A DNA stretch of 64,000 bases. Origin: Anatilimnocola aggregata (GTDB lineage: Bacteria; Planctomycetota; Planctomycetia; Pirellulales; Pirellulaceae). Under the pieces are notes generated by a model that worked only from the letters and a program-made list of their open reading frames with translations, made no database searches and had not been told where the DNA came from. Positions within the stretch are counted from its first letter, which is position 1. Each line of letters opens with the position of its first letter. The position numbers and the translations under genes are program-made. The stretch is taken from positions 7,192,001 through 7,256,000 of the forward strand of contig NZ_CP036274.1 in the NCBI RefSeq assembly GCF_007747655.1. The letters run 5' to 3'. This document shows positions 1 through 7,140 of this stretch, one piece after another.

Positions 1-545
1 TGGCACTTTGCAAACGAGCCGGGATCGAAGTGTCGGTGCTGCAGAGCGAATGTGTCGCCCTTCATAATGCGATTCGCTTCGAGTTTGGCACACCTCCCGC
101 AGCGGAAGAAAAAAAAGGAGACGCCAAAACCTCTTCCCAAAAGGCTCCGCCTGTCGTAAATCCCGCCAGCGTCGAAGAAGACGTGGCCCTTGCCATCGTC
201 GATATAGGTGTAAGTTCGACGAGTGTGCTCGTTTCGTCCTCACGCGGGCTTTGGTTTCGTACATTCGGTCAGGCTGGCAACAACTTCACCAATCAATTGG
301 CAAAGCAATTACAGGTGACGCACGAGCAGGCCGAGCAGCTCAAGCGCTCACCGTCCAAAGCCCGGAGGTATCACCTGTTTCTGGCAGCCACGCAGCCGCA
401 GTTGGTGCAACTGGCCGGCGAAATCGAACGTTCGCTAGCTAGCTATCACAAGCAAAACTCCGCCCTCGATATTAGCCGAGTGTACGGAATCGGCGGTGGC
501 TTTCAAACCCACGGACTGCTGCGGCAACTGCGATTCGGGAAGTGA
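1..545 (+). CDS. pilM: PilM-like type IV pilus assembly protein, C-terminal part (partial)
   Basis: The reading frame is open from the first bases of the window (codons begin at base 3), so the gene starts outside. About 180 residues are visible. The segment reading AIVDIGVSSTSVLV matches the second ATPase subdomain (actin/FtsA fold) of PilM. The ending GIGGGFQTHGLL matches the family's usual GGGA...G nucleotide-binding loop. PilM is a cytoplasmic protein that links the pilus motor to the inner-membrane PilN/PilO complex. A low-complexity insertion (EEKKGDAKTSSQK) separates the two visible parts. A GTG at base 30 could be mistaken for the start, but the upstream in-frame residues LCKRAGIEV also fit the family. 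A competence ATPase-like relative remains possible. Confidence 0.72.
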   Translation, partial: ALCKRAGIEVSVLQSECVALHNAIRFEFGTPPAAEEKKGDAKTSSQKAPPVVNPASVEEDVALAIVDIGVSSTSVLVSSSRGLWFRTFGQAGNNFTNQLAKQLQVTHEQAEQLKRSPSKARRYHLFLAATQPQLVQLAGEIERSLASYHKQNSALDISRVYGIGGGFQTHGLLRQLRFGK

Positions 546-606
546 GCAGGCACAAGCCACGCTCGCTCCTTCGCCGCGATTTCGCCACTTCAATATGCGC
601 CTAAAC

Positions 607-698
607 GTTCAATTATTAGTCGATAGTTGAACACCAACCCCCAGCCAAACCCGAGAGTTGCGCTATCTACTGTTCAACAATCAACCCGATTGTTGAAC
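607..698. terminator. Pair of GTTGAAC inverted repeats between convergent genes
   Basis: GTTCAACAATC (672-682) and GATTGTTGAAC (688-698) form a perfect 11-bp stem with a 5-nt loop. A looser copy, GTTCAA (607-612) with TTGAAC (627-632), lies upstream. The word GTTGAACACC follows both. The site sits between the convergent pilM-like and alpha-CTD genes, so a bidirectional terminator is the simplest reading. There is no T-tract, so a protein-binding site is an alternative. I see no gene in 546-814. Confidence 0.45.
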
Positions 699-814
699 AC
701 CCTCCTGCCTTGTAGTTGGCGCAAAGAGATATCTACAGAGAACTCGTGAGTGGCCGAAGTCAATCGAATCAGGCCACCATCCACGAATTCAATCTGTCTC
801 TTTAGCAGCTTGCC

Positions 815-1093
815 CTAACGAGCATAGGCTGGAGTTCGCGAAGCGCGGAAGAAGCCGAATTTCTCGAGCGACTTGTAAACTTCGTCGAGCGTCTTCTCGC
901 CAAAGTTGGCGATGCTCAGCAATTGGGCTGGCGTGCTGTTAAGCAGATCGCGAACAGTGAAGATGCCTCGTTCTTCCAGGCAGTTCGTCGTGCGAACCGA
1001 GAGGCCAATTTCGGCGGTGCTCATTTCCAGACGTTCTTTCATCTGGCGAGCGGTTTCTTCCTGACGGCTGAGCGGAATGCGGGTACGGCTCAT
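815..1093 (-). CDS. Stand-alone RNA polymerase alpha C-terminal-domain protein
   Basis: A 92-residue protein consisting of a basic N-terminal tail and one alpha-CTD helix-hairpin-helix fold (about residues 28-80). The segment SVRTTNCLEERGI aligns with E. coli RpoA TVRSANCLKAEAI. The equivalents of the UP-element contact residues R265, N268 and C269 are kept, and NFGEKT keeps G296 and K298. The assembly domain (alpha-NTD) is absent, so it cannot build a polymerase by itself. Small alpha-CTD proteins like this are known in planctomycetes; their role is not established to my knowledge. I chose the ATG at 1093 because GGAAGGGA lies just upstream; a longer in-frame extension to 1195 lacks such a site. 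It probably binds DNA or transcription factors, but that is inference. Confidence 0.82.
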   Translation of the reverse strand: MSRTRIPLSRQEETARQMKERLEMSTAEIGLSVRTTNCLEERGIFTVRDLLNSTPAQLLSIANFGEKTLDEVYKSLEKFGFFRASRTPAYAR

Positions 1094-1313
1094 GACGGGA
1101 TTCCCTTCCAAAACAGGATCGAACTGAGCGGGACTTGGCCGAGTTCCCAGTCGTTGGGAAGTTATCGGCCGAGCGAAACTATAACGATTGCGCAACTAAT
1201 TTCAACTCGCTAGCATCCATTTTATCAAAAATGATTCATGACATGACAGCAGGCGGACGCTAGCAAGGCAAGGGAGCAACTCTCCCCTAAACGCTAACAT
1301 TTCAACCATCGAC

Positions 1314-1685
1314 TCAGCGAGGCAGCTGTTGAATGAGCTGCTGGTCGGAGTCGTAGACCTCAAACCGGTGTTCGACGGCCGCTTGGGCCAACTGGCCAGA
1401 TAAGGCTCGCACGAACGCTACGACCTCGTCCAATGAGCCGGCCACACAACCGTTCAGCAGATGGCGCGACGGCTCTTCGAGCGGAATCGACTCGAACTCT
1501 GCCACGTCGCTGGCGAACCGCAGAATCTCGTCGCCGTTGAACTGCGATACATGCACAAAGGCCCGCTGCTCGCCGACCACCGGCGTCACCGCGTGCAGAA
1601 TGACATTCAGCCCCTGCGGTGCCTGAATGTGGCCGTAGACGTTGTTGACCTCGGGAATCTTCGGATTGGTCATTGGACTGCCCAT
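1314..1685 (-). CDS. Hypothetical protein, about 123 aa
   Basis: I do not recognise this protein. It is soluble, mildly acidic, and has no signal peptide or membrane segment. The middle (GLNVILHAVTPVVG) suggests beta strands, and the C-terminal half (SLDEVVAFVRALSGQLAQA) suggests a helix. It follows the YjbQ-family gene on the same strand and is probably co-transcribed with it. The start is uncertain. ATG at 1685 and ATG at 1673 both follow the purine-rich GGAAGAAAGGA. A TTG at 1733 would overlap the upstream gene and has no ribosome site. Coding is supported by an open frame with protein-like composition and operon position. Confidence 0.6.
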   Translation of the reverse strand: MGSPMTNPKIPEVNNVYGHIQAPQGLNVILHAVTPVVGEQRAFVHVSQFNGDEILRFASDVAEFESIPLEEPSRHLLNGCVAGSLDEVVAFVRALSGQLAQAAVEHRFEVYDSDQQLIQQLPR

Positions 1686-1722
1686 TCCTTTCTTCCAGCG
1701 TACAACCGGTTCAGCTACTAAC

Positions 1723-2145
1723 TTACTCCCCAAGGAGCTTGATTAACACACGTTTCGCCCGGTTTCCGTCGAACTCAAAGTAGAAGATGTGTTCCCACGG
1801 CCCCAGGTGCAATTTGCCGCCAGTGATGGCGACGACTACTTCTCGCCCCATCACCTGCCGCTTGAGGTGAGCATCGGCGTTGTCTTCGCCCGTGCGATTG
1901 TGGTGATACCGATCGCTCGATGAATCAAACGGCGCCAGCTTCTCTAGCCATACCTCGTAGTCGTGATGCAGCCCACTCTCGTTGTCGTTAATGAACACAC
2001 TCGCCGTGATGTGCATGGCGTTCACGAGGACGAGTCCCTCCTGAATGCCGCTCTCGGCCACGAGGCGTTCGACTTCGCGCTGAAGTGATACTATGCCGCG
2101 GCGCTGCGGTACGTTCATCCAAAGTTCTTTGGTGACGGATCTCAT
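1723..2145 (-). CDS. YjbQ-family protein (UPF0047)
   Basis: A 140-residue single-domain protein spanning the whole YjbQ/UPF0047 family. Diagnostic features are [10 protein letters not shown], the HH...EDNADAHLK block with conserved His and Asp residues, and the C-terminal [13 protein letters not shown]. Members are small trimeric proteins; some have been reported to have secondary thiamin-phosphate synthase activity, but the physiological role is unsettled. Length is typical for the family. It lies 36 bp after the sulfatase gene on the same strand, with no obvious functional link. Confidence 0.88.
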   Translation of the reverse strand: MRSVTKELWMNVPQRRGIVSLQREVERLVAESGIQEGLVLVNAMHITASVFINDNESGLHHDYEVWLEKLAPFDSSSDRYHHNRTGEDNADAHLKRQVMGREVVVAITGGKLHLGPWEHIFYFEFDGNRAKRVLIKLLGE

Positions 2146-2181
2146 CTCATTGCCTTCTACCCAGAAACGAAGACGGTCTAG

Positions 2182-3627
2182 TTACTTCGCGACTGCCGCC
2201 TTCGCGCGGTTGCCGTAGTAAGGGAAACGATCCCAACGGTCGTCATCGCGAGTCGAGCGCGGGTCACCGGTAGTCTGCCGCCATTTTTCCAGGCGAGCGT
2301 GCAATTCTCGCTTCACAGTGGCAAACTCGGTTCGGTCAGCCACATTCATCGTCTCGCCGGGATCCGCATTCAAGTCGTACAGTTCTTCCGCAGGTCGCTT
2401 GGCGAAAATCATTCGATAGAACGGTGCCATCGCGGGTTCTTCGCGATGGGACAAGATTAGTTCCTTCGTCGGAGAATTGTCGACATCGCCAAACGGCCCC
2501 ACCGAAAAGTGCAACTCGGGATCGCCCGCTGGCCAGCGATCAGGTCGCAGATTGCGGATGTAGAGAAAATCCTTCGTGCGAATGGCCCGGCACGGATAGC
2601 CCACATCGCCTGCGCGAACGTTTGCATGCCGCTCTCGTTCCAAAAACACCTCGTCGCGACCTTCGACGGGTTCACCAGCTAGGATTGGTCGCAAACTGAG
2701 GCCCGTCATTTCGGCCGGGACTGGCAGACCGACCAGTTCCAGCAGTGTGGGTGCCAAATCTTCGAAGTTGACGAACGCTTCGCACTTTGCCGCGTTACTC
2801 AGGTGCGTCGGTGAGCGGATGACCAGCGGCACGTGTGTGCTCAAGTCGTACATGTGAGCCAGTCCACGTGGCATCTGCCATCCGTTGTCGCCGAGCATCA
2901 CGATGATCGTATTCTCGAAGACGCCTCGCTGTTTCAGCAATTCGATCGCCTGGCCACAAGTGCGATCAAAGTTCTGCACCTCGCAGTAGTAGTGCAACAA
3001 ATCCTCTCGCACCGCGGGATGATCCGGAAATACCGGCGGCACAGTGACCCGCGACCGGTCGAGGGCCGGCAAAAAATCGCGCCCTTCGGTCCAAGGGACG
3101 TGCGGATCTTTGCTGCTCAGCCAAAAGCAAAACGGTTTGTCCTTGGGCACGGCTTGCAAGAACGCCCCTAAGTCATCGTAAGGCTGCCCTGCGGGATTGT
3201 GCGTTAAGCCAGTTGCCGACCAATTGCCGGGGCCCCAGCCTTTGCCGGAAAAGCCCGTGGCATAGCCACTGTCAGCGAGTAGTTGCGGAAAGACCTTGAG
3301 CCGGGCAGGAAATTGGCTATGCAAGCTGGCGGCATCTTCCAGTCGATGGGCCGCCTGCCCGGTGAGAAACACTGCTCGTGCTGGCGAACAAGAGGGAACC
3401 GAACAATAGGCCCGGGTGAAGAGCGTGCCTTCGCGAGCCAGGGCATCGAAAGTTGGCGTCTTCACCACTCCATCGCCATAGGCACTGGCATGCGGCCAGG
3501 CCCAATTGTCGGCCATCAGCACCAGAATATTGGGGCGGGCCTGTGCTGGTTTATCTGCCAGCGCCGAACCGACGACATTCAAATGGAATAGACACAGTAG
3601 CACTGCAAACATGAAGAATCGCGACAT
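2182..3627 (-). CDS. Secreted sulfatase (type I, formylglycine-dependent)
   Basis: 481 residues. An N-terminal signal peptide (hydrophobic run about 5-20, ending near SALA) is followed by a sulfatase domain. RPNILVLMADNW holds the metal-binding Asp40 and Asn41. CSPAR (Cys80-Arg84) is the CxPxR motif whose Cys is converted to formylglycine, and IVMLGDNG supplies further metal ligands. The later region resembles heparan N-sulfatase-like and arylsulfatase proteins that are abundant in planctomycetes and act on sulfated polysaccharides in the periplasm. The gene starts 4 bp after the Gfo/Idh gene, so the pair is very likely translationally coupled. The exact substrate cannot be read from sequence. 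Confidence 0.92.
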   Translation of the reverse strand: MSRFFMFAVLLCLFHLNVVGSALADKPAQARPNILVLMADNWAWPHASAYGDGVVKTPTFDALAREGTLFTRAYCSVPSCSPARAVFLTGQAAHRLEDAASLHSQFPARLKVFPQLLADSGYATGFSGKGWGPGNWSATGLTHNPAGQPYDDLGAFLQAVPKDKPFCFWLSSKDPHVPWTEGRDFLPALDRSRVTVPPVFPDHPAVREDLLHYYCEVQNFDRTCGQAIELLKQRGVFENTIIVMLGDNGWQMPRGLAHMYDLSTHVPLVIRSPTHLSNAAKCEAFVNFEDLAPTLLELVGLPVPAEMTGLSLRPILAGEPVEGRDEVFLERERHANVRAGDVGYPCRAIRTKDFLYIRNLRPDRWPAGDPELHFSVGPFGDVDNSPTKELILSHREEPAMAPFYRMIFAKRPAEELYDLNADPGETMNVADRTEFATVKRELHARLEKWRQTTGDPRSTRDDDRWDRFPYYGNRAKAAVAK

Positions 3628-3631
3628 TGAA

Positions 3632-4771
3632 TCACTCCATTACTTCGGCCAGGTCGACTAGGCGGCTCTTTTCATTCAGCGATTTGGCAGCTGCATGGAT
3701 AATGGCAGTCACTTCCAGAATCTCGTTGTGCGGAACTGGTTCAACACCGGTTTCCAGCATCCCGCGAAAAGCATTGGCCATGTTCATCATTTGGTAGGAA
3801 TGCCCGAGCCAGTAGTTGCCATCAATGGCTGGCGTCCAAGTGTGCGTCTTCTTGGGAAAATGGACCTTTGTCTCGCAGTACAGGCCCACAATATCTGGCC
3901 GGCCATACCAGACCTCAGCCGGCATGCGGTCGGCGTAGGTCAACATCGCATGACAGGCATTTTCTTTGGCGAGCATGCTTACGCTTTCAACGCCCGGGCC
4001 GCAAAGTGTTTCGACCATCCAGACCGGGTGCTGGCCATAGATGAACCACGAGGGAAGCGTCCAACCGCCGGCCTGGCAAGCTTGAACGAACTGTAGCGGG
4101 CCGATGTCCTTCGTTTCTTTCAGGCGGAGGCCTTCAGCGGTGCCCCATTGATGGCGAAACAGGCTCGACGACATCAGCTTAGCGTTGTGCTTTTTTGCCA
4201 GTTCCAGGATCTGCCGAGTCCCCTTCACGGTTTTGCCGATGGGTTTATCGACGAACGACGGCAGGCCTTTCTCCAGGGCGGGGGCGATCAGATCGAAATG
4301 ATCGCTACCAGTGCCCGAGGCATCACCCAGCCAGACGGCGTCGACTTCCGGTACCATTTTTTCGACCGAGTCGACGACCTGTACCCCGGGGTAAGCACTG
4401 GCAAACAATTCGGCACTCGCGCGGTCAGCATCATAGACATGCGTCAGCCGCGTGTTAGGAAATGGCATCAGGCCGAAGTTCAACTTCGGGTTGCGAAAGT
4501 ACTCGGCGAAAATCCGCGTCGAACCAGGATCGAGCGTCTTCTTAATGACGTCCTGATTCACTTCGGGATGAAACGGATGGCAAAAGTGCCACGTGTGCCC
4601 GTTTGTTCGCTGCGTCTTTCCCTCGATGCTCGCCGATATAACGCCAATGCGAAACACCTTTCCGGCAGCAGCTTGTTCCTTCGCCGCGGCAATCTTCGCC
4701 GGAGTGCTTGCGGCCAATAAGCCAGCCCCGGCCAATCCCGCCCCCGCCAACCATTCCCGCCTGCTATTCAT
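3632..4771 (-). CDS. Tat-exported Gfo/Idh/MocA-family oxidoreductase
   Basis: 379 residues from the ATG at 4771, chosen because it opens with the twin-arginine-like signal NSRREWLAGAGLAGAGLL; the upstream in-frame sequence is not protein-like. A Rossmann NAD(P)-binding domain follows. FVDKPIGKT matches the family's EKP motif (here DKP) that contacts the cofactor and substrate. The C-terminal half is the usual alpha/beta substrate domain. Planctomycetes have many exported Gfo/Idh proteins next to sulfatases and sugar hydrolases, so a role in oxidising a sugar released from a sulfated glycan is likely but inferred. It is the first gene of a two-gene unit with the sulfatase. The substrate is unknown. 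Confidence 0.85.
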   Translation of the reverse strand: MNSRREWLAGAGLAGAGLLAASTPAKIAAAKEQAAAGKVFRIGVISASIEGKTQRTNGHTWHFCHPFHPEVNQDVIKKTLDPGSTRIFAEYFRNPKLNFGLMPFPNTRLTHVYDADRASAELFASAYPGVQVVDSVEKMVPEVDAVWLGDASGTGSDHFDLIAPALEKGLPSFVDKPIGKTVKGTRQILELAKKHNAKLMSSSLFRHQWGTAEGLRLKETKDIGPLQFVQACQAGGWTLPSWFIYGQHPVWMVETLCGPGVESVSMLAKENACHAMLTYADRMPAEVWYGRPDIVGLYCETKVHFPKKTHTWTPAIDGNYWLGHSYQMMNMANAFRGMLETGVEPVPHNEILEVTAIIHAAAKSLNEKSRLVDLAEVME

Positions 4772-4948
4772 GGTGAAGTCTTTCTCTGTGGAACACGCCC
4801 GGTATTGCGAATTGATTTCCGCGGTCAGTATCCGAGACCCCCAAGCCGAAGTAAAGCAGTTCTTTTTCTGCCTCTCATTCAACTGGTATTGTCCACCTAG
4901 TCCTCCGCCCCCTCGTCGTGCGCGGTGCCCCCAGTTAGCATTGAACCC

Positions 4949-6871
4949 ATGAGCAATACATCGGGATTAACGGGCCTGCGGGTAGCTTCGCTGGAGAGTC
5001 GAAAGCAGGAAGAAATTGCGCGCCTCATCGAGAAATTCGGCGGCCAGCCGTTCGTCAGTGCCAGCCTGCGCGAAGTGCCGATCAGCGAGAATCGCGAGGC
5101 GATCGACTTTGCCCAGAGTGTGGTGACCGGCGGCATCGACGTCATGATTCTGCTGACGGGCGTCGGCTTTCGTCACTTGCTCGCGGCGGTCGAAAAGCAC
5201 GTCGACCGACAGCGGTTCCTCAATAGCCTGGCCGATATCGTCACGATCTGCCGCGGGCCGAAGCCGGTCGTCGCGATGAGCGAAGTCGGACTGAAGCCGA
5301 CGCATCGGGTGCCGGAACCGAATACCTGGCGCGAATTGCTGGCAACGATCGACGCCGGCATTCCGGTCATCAATCAAAATGTGGGGCTCCAAGAATACGG
5401 CGTCACCAATCGCAGCCTGATTGCCGGCCTCGAAGCGCGCGGAGCCCGCGTCGTACCTGTGCGCGTGTATCAGTGGGAACTGCCGATCGATATTGCTTCG
5501 CTCGAACAAAACATTCGAGCCCTATGTGCCGGCGAACGTGACGTACTGATGTTTACCTCGGCGCATCAGGCAGTGAATTTGCTGCGGATTGCCGAGCAAT
5601 TGCATTTGCTCGATCAGCTGCGCGAGGCTTTGAAGAAGACTGTCGTCGTTTCGATTGGACCGACCACCAGCGAGATGCTTCGCGAACACGATTTGCCCGT
5701 CGACATCGAACCCGAGCATCCCAAGATGGGCTCGATGGTGATGGCAGCTGCCGAACAGGCGGCTGAGCTGCTCGCCAACAAACGGCGAGCAGTGATTTCG
5801 TTCGCCTCGGCCGACAGCCCACCACTCGATAAAAACGCAGCCTGGTATAACAGTCCATTCATGAAGGCTTGCCGTCTGGAGCCAACGAACGTCACTCCGG
5901 TGTGGTTGATGCGCCAGGCCGGTCGCTACATGGAAGAGTATCGCCAGGTCCGCGGGCAGACGTCGTTCCTCGACCTCTGTAAGAATCCACAGCTATGCAG
6001 CGAAGTGATGTGTACCGCGGTTCGCAAGCTGGGTGTCGATGCAGCAATCATCTTCTCGGACTTATTGCCGATTCTCGAACCCATGGGTCTCGAACTGGAA
6101 TTCGCCAAAGGTGAAGGGCCGATCATCTATAACCCGGTTCGAGCTCCTGCCGATGTCGACCGCGTGGAAGAGCTTGAAGACCTGAGCGAACTAGAATTCG
6201 TCTTCGAAACCGTGCGTCAAACTCGCGCGGACCTGCCGGCCGACTTGCCGCTGATTGGTTTCGCCGGTGCGCCATTCACGCTGGCCAGTTACACCATTGA
6301 AGGGGGCAGCAGCCGTACCTATCAGCACACGAAGGCCCTCATGTATCGCGATGAGGGAGCCTGGCGCACGTTGATGACGCGCCTGGCGCGTACCGTCACC
6401 CGCTATCTCAACGCGCAGATCAAAGCGGGCGCACAGGCCGTGCAGATTTTCGATTCTTGGGTCGGCTGCCTCGGGCCCGATGACTATCGCCGCTATGTAA
6501 TGCCCTATTCGAAGATGATTATCGATGGCGTCACGCCGGGTGTGCCCGTGATTAACTTCGCAGCCGGCAACCCAGCTCTCTTGCCGCTGATTGCTCAAAC
6601 CGGCGGGCACGTGATTGGCATCGACTGGCGCGTGCGGCTCGACGATGCCTGGAAGACGGTCGGATACGACCGCGCGGTGCAAGGAAATCTCGATCCGCTG
6701 GTGCTTCTAGGTGAGCAGAAAGAGATTCGCCGCCGTGTGAAGGAAGTGCTCGATCAGGCAGCTGGCCGACCGGGACACATTTTCAATCTGGGCCACGGCG
6801 TTGTGCAGCAAACGCCGGTTGAAAATGCCGTGGCCATCATTGAAATGGTGCACGAATTGAGTCAGCGCTAG
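4949..6871 (+). CDS. hemDE: Fused uroporphyrinogen-III synthase / uroporphyrinogen decarboxylase
   Basis: 640 residues. Residues about 5-285 are a HemD-type synthase fold (LRVASLESRK near the start, MFTSAHQAVNLL and VVSIGPTTSEMLRE late), which cyclises hydroxymethylbilane. Residues about 305-640 are a complete HemE decarboxylase: VWLMRQAGRYM (substrate-binding Arg loop), IIFSDLLPILEPMG (catalytic Asp) and IDWRV with FNLGHGV near the end. HemE converts uroporphyrinogen III to coproporphyrinogen III, so the two domains catalyse consecutive steps. The frame is continuous across the linker. ATG 4949 is preferred over ATG 4925 because homology begins just after it. An internal ATG before the HemE part has no ribosome site. 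Confidence 0.9.
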   Translation: MSNTSGLTGLRVASLESRKQEEIARLIEKFGGQPFVSASLREVPISENREAIDFAQSVVTGGIDVMILLTGVGFRHLLAAVEKHVDRQRFLNSLADIVTICRGPKPVVAMSEVGLKPTHRVPEPNTWRELLATIDAGIPVINQNVGLQEYGVTNRSLIAGLEARGARVVPVRVYQWELPIDIASLEQNIRALCAGERDVLMFTSAHQAVNLLRIAEQLHLLDQLREALKKTVVVSIGPTTSEMLREHDLPVDIEPEHPKMGSMVMAAAEQAAELLANKRRAVISFASADSPPLDKNAAWYNSPFMKACRLEPTNVTPVWLMRQAGRYMEEYRQVRGQTSFLDLCKNPQLCSEVMCTAVRKLGVDAAIIFSDLLPILEPMGLELEFAKGEGPIIYNPVRAPADVDRVEELEDLSELEFVFETVRQTRADLPADLPLIGFAGAPFTLASYTIEGGSSRTYQHTKALMYRDEGAWRTLMTRLARTVTRYLNAQIKAGAQAVQIFDSWVGCLGPDDYRRYVMPYSKMIIDGVTPGVPVINFAAGNPALLPLIAQTGGHVIGIDWRVRLDDAWKTVGYDRAVQGNLDPLVLLGEQKEIRRRVKEVLDQAAGRPGHIFNLGHGVVQQTPVENAVAIIEMVHELSQR

Positions 6872-6915
6872 TGGCAATTGCCTGGAGCATGCGCTCGCGC
6901 AGCAACTTCGAACTG

Positions 6916-7062
6916 CTAGCTCAAAGCAGCCTGCCACTTGTACTTCTTCATTTTGTTCACTGCTTTGCGCCGTGCTTCTTTGCTCTTGAGAGTTTTCAGT
7001 TTGCTCGCGTATTTTTCGCTGAGGGCCAGCTTACGAGCTGCGTTGGGAGATTCTTGCGACAT
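6916..7062 (-). CDS. Small lysine-rich protein, 48 aa
   Basis: A short basic protein, mostly helical, with repeated Lys-Ala-Arg spacing (EKYASKLKTLKSKEARRKA). The ATG at 7062 follows AGACAGG at good spacing. It lies 78 bp downstream of the helicase gene on the same strand, so co-transcription is possible. Its size and charge suggest nucleic-acid or ribosome binding, which is inference only. I cannot assign a family. Confidence 0.55.
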   Translation of the reverse strand: MSQESPNAARKLALSEKYASKLKTLKSKEARRKAVNKMKKYKWQAALS

Positions 7063-7140
7063 AACCTGTCTCGCTTGAAATGAATCGGAAAAAGTAACGA
7101 ACGGAATCAATCGACTAGCATCCCGCATCGGCCGGGCGAA

